A stretch of 64,000 nt of DNA, taken from positions 2,542,001-2,606,000 of the forward strand of contig OZ241898.1 in assembly GCA_965203525.1 (NCBI GenBank), written 5' to 3'. The notes under the pieces were generated by a model. That model was not told the origin of the DNA. It ran no database searches and saw nothing but the letters and a program-made list of their open reading frames with translations. This document shows, piece after piece, positions 10,216 through 18,558 of this stretch; position 1 is the first letter of the stretch; the number at the start of each line of letters is the position of its first letter. Position numbers and translations under genes: made by a program. Source of the DNA: WTFV01 sp965203525 (GTDB taxonomy: Bacteria; Acidobacteriota; Vicinamibacteria; Vicinamibacterales; UBA8438).

Positions 10216-11145
10216 CTAGTGCACGTGGATGATCTGCACCAGCTCCTGCACCGCGGCCGCCGACTTCTTCAGCGCCGCGTCCTCGTCCGCGGTCAGCTCG
10301 ATCTCGACGATCCGCTCCAGGCCGTTCGCCCCGAGCTTGCACGGCACGCCGACGAAGAGCCCGTGGACGCCGTACTCGCCCTGCAGGAATACCGAGCACG
10401 GCAGGATCTTCTTCTTGTCCTTGAGCACCGCCTCGACCATCTCGACCACCGCCGAGCCGGGCGCGTAGTACGCGCTGCCGGTGCCGAGCAGCTTGACGAT
10501 CTCGGCGCCCCCCTGGGCGGTGCGGCGCACGATGGCGTCGATCGTCTCCTCGTCGAGCAGCTCCGTGATCGGGATGCCGGCGACGGTGGAGTACCGCGGC
10601 AGCGGCACCATCGTGTCGCCGTGCCCGCCCAGGACGAAGGCGTGGGTGTTCTCGACCGAGACGTCGAGCGCCTGCGCGATGAAGGCGCGCATGCGCGCCG
10701 AGTCGAGCACGCCCGCCATCCCGATCACCCGCTCGCGAGGCAGTCCGCTCCTGCGGTACACGACCTGCGCCATCGCGTCGAGGGGATTGGTGACCGGCAT
10801 GACGATGCAGTCCGGGGAGTGCTTCATCACCTCCTCGGTCACGCTCGAGATGATTGCGCAGTTCTTCGTCAGAAGATCGTCGCGGCTCATGCCCGGCTTG
10901 CGCGCGAGCCCCGCCGTGATCACGACGACGTCCGACCCGGCCGTGTCCGCGTAGTCGTTCGTGCCGAGCACGCGGGCGTCCGAGCCCTCGACCGGACACG
11001 CCTCGAGCATGTCGAGGCCCTTGCCCTGCGGCACTCCCTCGAGAATGTCGAGGATGACCACGTCGGCGAGCTCCTTGTCCGCGATGCTGCGCGCCGCGGT
11101 CGCCCCGACGTTCCCCGAACCGATGATCGAAACCTTGCGATTCAT
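10216..11145 (-). CDS. mdh: malate dehydrogenase (LDH-like type)
   Basis: 309 residues with N-terminal NAD-binding GSGNVGATAARSIADKELA, the catalytic-loop region TAGLARKPGMSRDDL, and the active-site His in VLGGHGDTMVP. The arginine in ARKPGMSR is the substrate-specificity residue typical of malate rather than lactate dehydrogenase in this family. It sits between icd and sucC, so it serves the TCA cycle. Confidence 0.96.
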   Translation of the reverse strand: MNRKVSIIGSGNVGATAARSIADKELADVVILDILEGVPQGKGLDMLEACPVEGSDARVLGTNDYADTAGSDVVVITAGLARKPGMSRDDLLTKNCAIISSVTEEVMKHSPDCIVMPVTNPLDAMAQVVYRRSGLPRERVIGMAGVLDSARMRAFIAQALDVSVENTHAFVLGGHGDTMVPLPRYSTVAGIPITELLDEETIDAIVRRTAQGGAEIVKLLGTGSAYYAPGSAVVEMVEAVLKDKKKILPCSVFLQGEYGVHGLFVGVPCKLGANGLERIVEIELTADEDAALKKSAAAVQELVQIIHVH

Positions 11146-11166
11146 GCTGCTCCTGCTCCAACTCCG

Positions 11167-12393
11167 CTACATGTTCGCGATGACCGCGTCCGCGAACTCC
11201 GACGTCTTCAGCTTCGTGGCGCCCTCCATGAGGCGCTCCAGATCGTACGTCACGGTCTTCTGCCGAATCGTGCGCTCGATGCCGTCCTCGATGCTCGCCG
11301 CCGCCTCGCGCCACCCCAGGTAGCGGAACATCATGGCGCCGGACAGGATGACCGAGCTCGGGTTGATGACGTCCTTGTCGGCGTACTTCGGCGCCGTGCC
11401 GTGCGTCGCCTCGAAGAACCCCACCTCGTCGCCGATGTTGGCGCCGGGGGCCAGCCCGAGGCCGCCGACCTGCGCCGCGCAGGCGTCCGACAGGTAGTCG
11501 CCGTTGAGGTTCGTCGTCGCGATCACGTCGTACTCGGCCGTCCGCGTCAGGATCTGCTGCAGCATGCTGTCGGCGATGCGATCCTTCATCACGATGCGGC
11601 CGTCCGGGTCGCCGTCCCACTCGCCGACGGTGCGGTCGCCGAACTCCTCCCGCGCCACCTCGTAGCCCCAGTCGCGGAACGCCCCCTCGGTGAACTTCAT
11701 GATGTTCCCCTTGTGGACGAGGGTCACGCTCCGGCGGCCGTTGTCGATCGCGTGCCGGATCGCCATGCGGACCAGACGCTTGCTGCCGGTGATCGAGATC
11801 GGCTTGACGCCGAGGCCCGAGTCGGGCCGGATGCGCTTGCCGAAGGACGCCGCCAGGTAGTCGAGGAGCTGCTTCGCCTGCGGCGAGCCCTGCTCCCACT
11901 CGATGCCCGCGTAGACGTCCTCGGTGTTCTCCCGGAAGATGACGACGTCCATCCGCTCCGGATGCCGCACCGGCGACGGGGTGCCGGCGAAGTACCGCAC
12001 CGGCCGCACGCAGGCGTAGAGGTCGAGCAGTTGCCGGAGCGACACGTTCAGGCTGCGGATGCCGCCGCCGACCGGGGTGGTGAGCGGCCCCTTGATCGCG
12101 ACCTTGTACGCCCGGGCCGCCTCGAGCGTGTCGGCCGGCAGCCACTCGCCGGTCCGGTCCCGGGCCTTTTCGCCGGCGAGGACCTCGAACCAGACGACGC
12201 GCTTCCGGCCGCCGAAGGTTTTCTTCACGGCCGCGTCGAAGACCCGCACCGACGCGCGCCAGATGTCGCGGCCGATGCCGTCGCCCTCGATGAACGGAAT
12301 GATCGGATCGTCGGGCACGACCAGCGCGCCGCCGCTCTGACGCGTGATGGCCGTGCCTTCGGCAGGTGCGACGAGGTTCTTGAATTCCGGCAT
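11167..12393 (-). CDS. icd: isocitrate dehydrogenase (NADP-type)
   Basis: 408 residues, the length of prokaryotic homodimeric IDH. Conserved blocks are IPFIEGDGIGRDIW, SLNVSLRQLLDLYACVRPVR (with the substrate Ser/Arg cluster), FRENTEDVYAGIEW and ATTNLNGDYLSDACAAQVGG. It oxidatively decarboxylates isocitrate to 2-oxoglutarate, the substrate of the KOR encoded downstream. It is the first gene of the TCA operon. Coenzyme preference is inferred from family resemblance. Confidence 0.95.
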   Translation of the reverse strand: MPEFKNLVAPAEGTAITRQSGGALVVPDDPIIPFIEGDGIGRDIWRASVRVFDAAVKKTFGGRKRVVWFEVLAGEKARDRTGEWLPADTLEAARAYKVAIKGPLTTPVGGGIRSLNVSLRQLLDLYACVRPVRYFAGTPSPVRHPERMDVVIFRENTEDVYAGIEWEQGSPQAKQLLDYLAASFGKRIRPDSGLGVKPISITGSKRLVRMAIRHAIDNGRRSVTLVHKGNIMKFTEGAFRDWGYEVAREEFGDRTVGEWDGDPDGRIVMKDRIADSMLQQILTRTAEYDVIATTNLNGDYLSDACAAQVGGLGLAPGANIGDEVGFFEATHGTAPKYADKDVINPSSVILSGAMMFRYLGWREAAASIEDGIERTIRQKTVTYDLERLMEGATKLKTSEFADAVIANM

Positions 12394-12691
12394 GGTGCGC
12401 AGTCCCGCCCGCTGGCCACGGACATCCCCGTGGAAGACGCAACGGACGCTTTCGGGTCGTTCCCCGCGGCCCGCCGCGGGATCGTCAACAGTACCGTGGA
12501 AAACCTGTGGAAGAATCCGCCGTCAGGCGCGGGCGGACCGCGTCGCCCGGCTCGTCCCGGCGACTCCGCGCAGCCCCGGCGCCGACGCCCTTTCCGGCGG
12601 CGCTCGACGCACCCGCGCTTCGGCCGGTCATTATACTGTAAGGACTTCACGCCCGTCCGATCCCGGCCGCGCCAGCCTCGTCCAGGAACCC
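12394..12691. promoter_or_regulatory. divergent icd/serA control region
   Basis: About 300 bp without a gene. It holds an inverted repeat at about 12463-12480 (CCCGCGGC / GCCGCGGG, tiny loop) and a minus-strand TTGACG near 12482-12487. On the plus strand a TATACT box at 12632-12637 is a candidate -10 for serA, about 50 bp before its start. AGGA at 12684-12687 is the serA ribosome-binding site. No small ORF in it looks coding. Confidence 0.35.
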
Positions 12692-14317
12692 ATGAAGATC
12701 GTGATTCCGGACCCGCTCCCCGCGCCCGCCGTCTCGCTGCTCGAGGCCGAGGGCTGGACCGTCGACACGCGCACCGGCCGCACCGCGGCGGAACTGCGGG
12801 CCGACCTTTCCGACGCCGACGCCCTCGTCGTCCGCAGCGCCACGACGGTCACCGCCGAAATGCTGGCCGCCGCGCCGCGCCTGCGGGTGGTCGCGCGCGC
12901 CGGCGCCGGCGTCGACAACGTCGACGTCGAAGCCGCCAGCGCCCGCGGCGTCCTCGTGCTGAACGCGCCCGGCGCGAACAGCGTCAGCGTCGCCGAGCAC
13001 GTCTTCGCGCTCATGCTCGCCTCGACGCGCTCGGTCGCCCTCGCCGACGCGCAGATGAAGGCCGGACAGTGGGGCAAGAAGAGCCTGCGCGGCGTCGAGC
13101 TGCGCGGCAAGACGCTCGGCGTGGCCGGCCTCGGCCGCATCGGGCGCGAGGTCGTGCGGCGCGCGCGCGCGTTCGACATGGCGGTGCTCGCCCACGACCC
13201 GTTCATCGCATCCCACGTGGCGGACGATCTCGGCGTCGAGCTCGTCGCGCTGGACGCCCTGGTCGAGCGGGCGGACTTCGTCACCCTGCACCTGCCGTCG
13301 ACGGCGGCGACCCGGGGAATCCTGAACCGCGCGCGGCTGGCGCGCTGCCGCCCCGGCGCGCGCATCATCAACACCGCGCGGGGCGACCTGGTGGACGAGG
13401 CGGCCCTCGTCGAGGCGCTCGCCGAGGGCCGCCTCGCCGGCGCCGGGCTCGACGTCTTCCGGCAGGAGCCGCCGCCCGACACCACTCTCACCGGCATGCG
13501 GCAGGTGGTCGCGACGCCGCACGTCGGAGGGGCGACGGCCGAGGCCCAGCGGCTCGTCGGACTCGAGGCGGCCACCGGCGTCCGGGAGTACCTCCGGTCA
13601 GGGATCGCCCGCAACGCGGTCAACTATCCGTCCCTCGCTCCCGACGAGCTCCGCGGCCTGCGCCCGTACCTCGTGCTCGCCGAGCGTCTCGGCAGCTTCC
13701 TGGCCCAGCTCGCGCAGGGCCGCATCGCCGGCGTGGGACTGCGGTACTACGGGCAGCTCGCCGACCGGCCGCACGAAATGCTGGTGGGCGCCACCCTCGT
13801 CGGCCTGCTCGGACAGGTGCTGTCGCAGGCGGTCACGCTCGTCAACGCCCGCACCGTCGCCGGGCAGCGCGGTCTGGAGATCGTCGAGTCGCGGAGCTCG
13901 CGCCCGCGGAACTTCACCAGCCTCCTGTCGCTGAAGCTGCGCACGAGCGACGGCGAGCTGTGGGCCGAGGGCGCCGTGTTCGAACCGGAACGGCCGCGCC
14001 TGGTGCGGCTCGACGGCGTCGAGGTGGAGGCGCCTCTCGAGGGCACCCTCGTCGTCGTCCGCAACCGGGACCAGCCGGGCGTGATCGGCGAGGTCGGCTC
14101 GGTCCTCGGGCGCCACGGCATCAACATCGCGACGTTCGCGCTCGGGCGCGGCGCGGGCGGCGCGGTGGGGGTGGTGCGCGTCGGGCCGCGCGAGTTGACG
14201 GGCGCGTCGGCCGAACCCGGCGTCACCGGCGCGGTGCTCGACGAGATCCGCGGGATCGGGGCGGTCGAATCGGCCGGCCTGATCCGGCTCCCGGGCCGCG
14301 GGGCCGAGGTCGGGTAG
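12692..14317 (+). CDS. serA: D-3-phosphoglycerate dehydrogenase
   Basis: 541 residues from ATG 12692, chosen because a CCAGGAACCC ribosome-binding site precedes it and MKIVIPDPLPAPAV is the natural N-terminus; upstream in-frame sequence is not conserved. Domains in order: substrate/NAD-binding halves with GRIGREVVRRARAF, the ARGDLVDEAAL Arg region and the catalytic His in TPHVGGATAEAQ; then an allosteric substrate-binding (ASB) domain; then a C-terminal ACT domain (about residues 450-541, NRDQPGVIGEVGSVLGRHGI). It catalyses the first step of serine synthesis. The long ASB+ACT form is the one usually feedback-inhibited by serine. Confidence 0.96.
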   Translation: MKIVIPDPLPAPAVSLLEAEGWTVDTRTGRTAAELRADLSDADALVVRSATTVTAEMLAAAPRLRVVARAGAGVDNVDVEAASARGVLVLNAPGANSVSVAEHVFALMLASTRSVALADAQMKAGQWGKKSLRGVELRGKTLGVAGLGRIGREVVRRARAFDMAVLAHDPFIASHVADDLGVELVALDALVERADFVTLHLPSTAATRGILNRARLARCRPGARIINTARGDLVDEAALVEALAEGRLAGAGLDVFRQEPPPDTTLTGMRQVVATPHVGGATAEAQRLVGLEAATGVREYLRSGIARNAVNYPSLAPDELRGLRPYLVLAERLGSFLAQLAQGRIAGVGLRYYGQLADRPHEMLVGATLVGLLGQVLSQAVTLVNARTVAGQRGLEIVESRSSRPRNFTSLLSLKLRTSDGELWAEGAVFEPERPRLVRLDGVEVEAPLEGTLVVVRNRDQPGVIGEVGSVLGRHGINIATFALGRGAGGAVGVVRVGPRELTGASAEPGVTGAVLDEIRGIGAVESAGLIRLPGRGAEVG

Positions 14318-14329
14318 CCGCGGGCCGCC

Positions 14330-14881
14330 TCACGGCAGGTCCAGACGATGCCGCGCCCCCGCTCCGTCCACCAGCGTCACGCTCGACGCGTCGACGGCAG
14401 CGACCAGGTACCCGCCGGGCACGCGATCGCCGGCGCCCGCCAGCAGCACGTCGCCGTTCGGCGCGGCCAGGATGCCCGTCCGCTCGGAACCATCCTCCGT
14501 CTCCGTGCTCGCGACTCCGATCAGGGTGAACGCCGGGCCGACCCGCCGCGGCGGCCGGGAGACCGCCCGGCGCGCGCGCTCCGGGGCGGGGTCGAGCGGG
14601 GCCGCGCGGGCCGGCGGCGCCGGGGCGAGCGAGAACGGGTTGCGAGCGCCCACGCGGAGCGCCGGGGCGTCCGCGGTCCGCCGCCGCAGGCGTTCGAGGT
14701 CAGCGGCCAGGCCCGCGGCGGCGCGGGACGGCGGGCCGTCACTTCGCGCGGCAGGAAGGACGGGGGGCGCCGGCGCGAAGACCGCGGCGTCTTCGCGCGG
14801 CACGGTCGCCGCCAGGAGCCACCCCGCCAGCAAGGCGCCTCCGCCGGCGGCCAGCGCGATGCGCAAGGGAGAGATCGACAT
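14330..14881 (-). CDS. membrane-anchored GspC/PilP-like protein
   Basis: 183 residues. It has an N-terminal hydrophobic helix (residues 6-26), a Pro/Ala/Arg-rich linker containing GARNPFSLAP, and a C-terminal ~70-residue beta domain reading FTLIGVASTETEDG ... PNGDVLLAGAGDRVPGGYLV. That pattern matches the homology-region domain of GspC and PilP, which links inner-membrane machinery to a secretin. No other type II secretion gene is adjacent, so its secretin partner (the pilQ or the second secretin in this window) is unknown. It is transcribed divergently from kdsB across a repeat-filled intergenic region. Confidence 0.55.
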   Translation of the reverse strand: MSISPLRIALAAGGGALLAGWLLAATVPREDAAVFAPAPPVLPAARSDGPPSRAAAGLAADLERLRRRTADAPALRVGARNPFSLAPAPPARAAPLDPAPERARRAVSRPPRRVGPAFTLIGVASTETEDGSERTGILAAPNGDVLLAGAGDRVPGGYLVAAVDASSVTLVDGAGARHRLDLP

Positions 14882-14950
14882 CCTGCCCGCTTGACGAGCC
14901 TAGCGTACTTCGCCGGCGGCGCAACGGCCCGGGACGCGCGCCGGCGCGCA

Positions 14951-15058
14951 ACCTCGGCGCGGAACGCCCGCAACCGGTTTCGACTCGACGTCTCGCAGAA
15001 CTACTCTCGACAGTCTTCTGCGCGACCTCGGCGCGGAGCGCCCGCAACCGGTTTCGAC
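14951..15058. repeat. direct-repeat pair, 34 bp, offset 74 bp
   Basis: Copies at 14951-14984 and 15025-15058 differ at one position and are separated by a 40-bp unrelated spacer, which itself carries a GCAGAA/TTCTGC inverted repeat. The pair occupies most of the divergent intergenic region between the GspC-like gene and kdsB. Confidence 0.9.
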
Positions 15059-15103
15059 CGCCGCGGGCCGGGACGCATGCGCCGGAACCACCGCCCGGCG
15101 TGG

Positions 15104-15109
15104 TAACAT
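15104..15109 (+). promoter_or_regulatory. candidate -10 box TAACAT for kdsB
   Basis: TAACAT ends 5 nt before GTG 15115, giving a leaderless or nearly leaderless kdsB transcript. No clear -35 is visible. Confidence 0.35.
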
Positions 15110-15114
15110 TCGCC

Positions 15115-15903
15115 GTGCAACCTGCCGTGCCGGCAGCGGCGCATGCGCCTGCCCGCTTTCCCACCGCGACGGTCGTCATCCCCGCCCGCTACGGCTCGAC
15201 CCGGCTGCCCGGCAAACCGCTGCTCGACATCGGCGGGCGGCCCATGATAGAGCACGTCCACCGGCGCGCGATGCAGGCGGACGCGGTCCGGCGCGTCATC
15301 GTCGCCACCGACGACGACCGCATCGCGGAGGCGGTCGCCTCCTTCGGCGGCGAGGCATGGCTCACCCGCGCCGACCATCCGACCGGCAGCGATCGGCTGG
15401 CCGAGGTCGCCCGCCGGCTGCGCAGCGAGATCATCGTCAACGTGCAGGGCGACGAGCCGTTCGTGCCGGCCCCGCTCATCGAGGCGGTCGTCGCGGCGCT
15501 CGCCGCCGATCCGGCGCTGGGCGTCGCGACCGTCCGCTGCCCCGTCACCGACCCCGGCATGCTGGCGGACCCGCACGTCGTCAAGGTGGTCGTCGACGCC
15601 CGGGGCGACGCGCTGTACTTCTCTCGCGCGCCCATTCCGTACGCGCGCGAAACGACGCCCGGACGCGCCGCGCTCGGCGACCGGCACGTCGGACTGTACG
15701 CGTACCGCCGCACGTGCCTGCTCGAGCTGGCGGAGATTCCCCCGACACCGCTCGAACGGCTCGAGGGGCTGGAGCAGCTCCGGGCCCTCGAAGCGGGCTT
15801 CCGCATCGGCACCGTCGCCACCGGCCAGGCCCCCATCGGCGTCGACACGCCCGCCGATCTGGAGCGGGTCCGGCGCCTCGCCGCAACCAGAGCACTCGCA
15901 TGA
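15115..15903 (+). CDS. kdsB: CMP-KDO synthetase
   Basis: About 262 residues from GTG 15115 (an in-frame GTG at 15100 is the alternative; 15115 is preferred because of the -10 box just upstream). The nucleotidyltransferase signature is VVIPARYGSTRLPGKPL, then DHPTGSDRLAEVA, NVQGDEPFVP and YFSRAPIPYAR. The enzyme activates KDO with CTP for lipid A-core assembly. The first ~15 residues are an Ala/Pro-rich extension. Its stop overlaps the pyrG ATG, so CTP synthesis and CTP use are coupled in one operon. Confidence 0.95.
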   Translation: MQPAVPAAAHAPARFPTATVVIPARYGSTRLPGKPLLDIGGRPMIEHVHRRAMQADAVRRVIVATDDDRIAEAVASFGGEAWLTRADHPTGSDRLAEVARRLRSEIIVNVQGDEPFVPAPLIEAVVAALAADPALGVATVRCPVTDPGMLADPHVVKVVVDARGDALYFSRAPIPYARETTPGRAALGDRHVGLYAYRRTCLLELAEIPPTPLERLEGLEQLRALEAGFRIGTVATGQAPIGVDTPADLERVRRLAATRALA

Positions 15904-17558
15904 TCGATCGCGGGCATCCGACTTCTCCCCCCGTCAAGTACATCTTCATCACCGGCGGCGTCGTCTCCTCGCTCGGCAAGGGGCTGGCCGCCGCCTCCAT
16001 CGGGGCGCTGCTCGAAGGACACGGGTACCGCGTCACGCTGCAGAAGTTCGATCCCTACGTGAACGTGGACCCCGGCACGATGAGCCCGTACCAGCACGGC
16101 GAGGTGTACGTCACCGCCGACGGCGCCGAGACCGACCTCGACCTCGGACACTACGAGCGCTTCACGAACACGGTGACGACCCGCAACCACAACTGGACGA
16201 CCGGCAAGATCTACCTGTCGGTGATCCAGAAGGAGCGCCGCGGCGAGTACCTCGGCCGGACGGTGCAGGTCATCCCCCACGTCACCAACGAGATCAAGGA
16301 CGCCATGCGGATCGTCGCCCGGCAGGGCGGCGTCGACGTCGTGCTGATCGAGGTGGGCGGCACCGTCGGCGACATCGAGAGCCAGCCGTACCTGGAGGCG
16401 ATCCGCCAGTTGCGCCAGGACCTCGGACGCGAAAACACGCTCTACGTGCACCTGACGCTGGTGCCGTTCATCGGCGCGGCCGGCGAGCTGAAGACCAAGC
16501 CGACCCAGCACAGCGTCCGCGACCTGCGTTCGCTCGGTATCCAGCCGGACATCCTGCTGTGCCGCACCGAGCGGGCGCTCCCGCGGGAGCTGCGGCGCAA
16601 GATCGCGCTCTTCTGCGACGTCGACGAGGAGGCGGTCATCACCGCCCGGGACGTCGACAGCATCTACGAAGTGCCGCTGGCGCTCTCCGGCGAAGGACTC
16701 GACCGCATCGTCCTCAAGCGGCTCGGCCTGCCGGTCACCACGCGGCGGATGGAGTCGTGGGACGAGCTGGTCGAGCGCATCCGCAACCCCGCCGGCGAAG
16801 TCACCGTCCACGTCGTCGGCAAGTACGTCGGCTACGAGGACTCCTACAAGAGCCTCAACGAAGCGCTCTCGCACGCCGGATTCGCGCACCGGTTGCAGGT
16901 CCGCATCGAATGGGTCGAAGCCGAGGCGCTCGAGTCGGGAGACTGCGGTCCGCTCGGCGAGGCGGACGGGATTCTCGTGCCCGGCGGGTTCGGAAACCGC
17001 GGCAGCCGCGGCATGCTGCGGGCCGCCGAGGTGGCGCGGCGGCGCCGGATCCCCTACTTCGGCATCTGCTACGGATTTCAGTGGGCCGCCGTCGAGTTCG
17101 CCCGCCACGTCTGCGGAATCGACGACGCCGACTCGACGGAGTGCAACGCGGACACGCCGCACAACGTCATCTGCAAGCTGCGCGATCTGCTCGGCGTCGA
17201 CGATCTGGGGGGCACCATGCGGCTCGGCAGCTACCCCTGCGAGCTGACGCCCGGCACGGCGGCGCACGAGGCCTACGGCAAGCGCGCCGTCTCCGAGCGC
17301 CACCGCCACCGCTACGAGTTCAACCGCGAGTACGAAACGGCGCTGACCGAGAAGGGGCTGGTGATTTCCGGCCGCTCGCCGGACAGGAAGTTCGTCGAAG
17401 CGATCGAGATTCCGGACCACCCCTGGTTCGTGGCGGTGCAGTTCCATCCCGAGTTCCAGTCGAAGCCGCTCGCGCCGCACCCGCTCTTCACCCGGTTCGT
17501 CGGCGCGACCCGGCGGCACCGGCTCTCCGCGCGTCCCGCCGCCGGGTCGCCCGCCTGA
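15900..17558 (+). CDS. pyrG: CTP synthase
   Basis: 552 residues. The synthetase domain begins KYIFITGGVVSSLGKGLAA (P-loop) and contains GTVGDIESQPYLEA. The C-terminal glutamine amidotransferase has the nucleophile Cys in FGICYGFQ and His/Glu in VQFHPEFQSKP. The usual GICLGMQ is GICYGFQ here, a mild deviation that keeps the Cys. It makes CTP from UTP and glutamine. The ATG overlaps the kdsB stop (ATGA). The last ~20 residues are a non-conserved tail. Confidence 0.97.
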   Translation: MIDRGHPTSPPVKYIFITGGVVSSLGKGLAAASIGALLEGHGYRVTLQKFDPYVNVDPGTMSPYQHGEVYVTADGAETDLDLGHYERFTNTVTTRNHNWTTGKIYLSVIQKERRGEYLGRTVQVIPHVTNEIKDAMRIVARQGGVDVVLIEVGGTVGDIESQPYLEAIRQLRQDLGRENTLYVHLTLVPFIGAAGELKTKPTQHSVRDLRSLGIQPDILLCRTERALPRELRRKIALFCDVDEEAVITARDVDSIYEVPLALSGEGLDRIVLKRLGLPVTTRRMESWDELVERIRNPAGEVTVHVVGKYVGYEDSYKSLNEALSHAGFAHRLQVRIEWVEAEALESGDCGPLGEADGILVPGGFGNRGSRGMLRAAEVARRRRIPYFGICYGFQWAAVEFARHVCGIDDADSTECNADTPHNVICKLRDLLGVDDLGGTMRLGSYPCELTPGTAAHEAYGKRAVSERHRHRYEFNREYETALTEKGLVISGRSPDRKFVEAIEIPDHPWFVAVQFHPEFQSKPLAPHPLFTRFVGATRRHRLSARPAAGSPA

Positions 17559-17625
17559 GCACCGGCCCGCAACACGGCCCCGGAGCCGGCCGGGCGCGCC
17601 GCCCGCGTCCCCTCCGGCGCGACCT

Positions 17626-17631
17626 TATAAT
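17626..17631 (+). promoter_or_regulatory. TATAAT -10 box directly upstream of kdsA
   Basis: A perfect TATAAT ends 7 nt before ATG 17639, so transcription should start at or next to the start codon. No Shine-Dalgarno fits between them and no strong -35 is seen. Confidence 0.5.
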
Positions 17632-17638
17632 CAGCCGG

Positions 17639-18478
17639 ATGCATACGGTTTCCGCCGCCGGCGTGCGCTTCGGGGCCGGACGCCCGCTCGCGCTGATCGC
17701 GGGTCCCTGCGTCATCGAGAGCGCCGCCCACGCCGAGGAGCTGGCCGCGGCGGTCCGCGACGCCGCCGCACGGGTCGGGACGCCGTTCGTGTTCAAGGCG
17801 TCGTTCGACAAGGCGAACCGGACGTCGCTCTCGTCGTACCGCGGTCCGGGGCTGGCGCGCGGACTCGAGGTGCTCGCCGCGATCAGGGAGCGGGTCGGCT
17901 GCCCGATCCTGACCGACGTCCACGAGCCGGCGCAGGCCGCGCCGGTGGCCGAGGTGGCCGACGTGCTCCAGATCCCGGCGTTCCTGTGCCGGCAGACCGA
18001 CCTGATCGTCTCCGCCGCCGCCACGGGGCGCGCGGTGAACCTGAAGAAAGGACAGTTTCTCGCGCCGCTCGACATGCGGCACGCCATCGCCAAGGCGACC
18101 GCGGGAGGCAACCACCAGGTGCTCGTCACCGAGCGGGGCACGACGTTCGGATACCACAACCTCGTGGTCGACATGCGCGCCTTCCCGCAGTTGCGGTCGC
18201 TGGACTATCCGGTCGTCTACGACGTCACCCACGGCCTGCAACTGCCCGGCGGGGGCGACGGGGTCAGCACCGGCCAGGCCGAATTCATCGAGCCGCTCGC
18301 GGCCGCCGGCGTGGCGGCGGGCGTCGACGGCCTGTTCCTCGAAGTCCACGAGCGGCCCGCCGCCGCGCGGAGCGACGGCCGGAACGCGCTGCCGCTGGCG
18401 CGGCTCGAACCGCTGCTGCGCCGGCTGGTCGCCATCCGGCGCGCCGCGCACCCGGCCACGGCGGCGGAGGCGACGTAG
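17639..18478 (+). CDS. kdsA: KDO-8-phosphate synthase
   Basis: 279 residues. It condenses phosphoenolpyruvate with arabinose-5-phosphate. Diagnostic blocks are LIAGPCVIES, FKASFDKANRTS, ILTDVHEP, QIPAFLCRQTDL, VNLKKGQFL and VTERGTTFGYHNLVVDMR. The cysteine in GPCVIES is present, as in metal-dependent forms. It follows pyrG after an 80-bp gap with its own TATAAT box. Its TAG stop lies inside the first copy of a duplicated segment whose second copy sits in the next gene. Confidence 0.96.
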   Translation: MHTVSAAGVRFGAGRPLALIAGPCVIESAAHAEELAAAVRDAAARVGTPFVFKASFDKANRTSLSSYRGPGLARGLEVLAAIRERVGCPILTDVHEPAQAAPVAEVADVLQIPAFLCRQTDLIVSAAATGRAVNLKKGQFLAPLDMRHAIAKATAGGNHQVLVTERGTTFGYHNLVVDMRAFPQLRSLDYPVVYDVTHGLQLPGGGDGVSTGQAEFIEPLAAAGVAAGVDGLFLEVHERPAAARSDGRNALPLARLEPLLRRLVAIRRAAHPATAAEAT

Positions 18479-18558
18479 GGGTGCCGCGGGACGTCGAGGC
18501 TCGTCTCGTCGCATCTGACGACGTCCCCGGCGGCGGCGGAGGCGACGCAGGGGTGCCG
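18459..18558. repeat. direct-repeat pair at the kdsA/kpsF junction, 28 bp, offset 72 bp
   Basis: Copies at 18459-18486 and 18531-18558 differ at one base and flank a 44-bp spacer containing a GACGTC-type inverted repeat. Copy 1 carries the kdsA stop (TAG) and a GTG start for the next gene; copy 2 has the same GTG, with the stop changed to CAG. Confidence 0.9.

Noticed and set aside
12428..12505. Another short direct repeat (CCGTGGAAGACG-like, offset 66 bp)
   Set aside because: Only about 12 bp with a mismatch; too short to count with the 72-bp repeat-pair class.
12494..12512. DnaA-box-like GTGGAAAACCTGTGGAA upstream of icd
   Set aside because: Only one loose match to the TTATCCACA consensus and no dnaA, dnaN or clustered boxes nearby; an origin is not supported.
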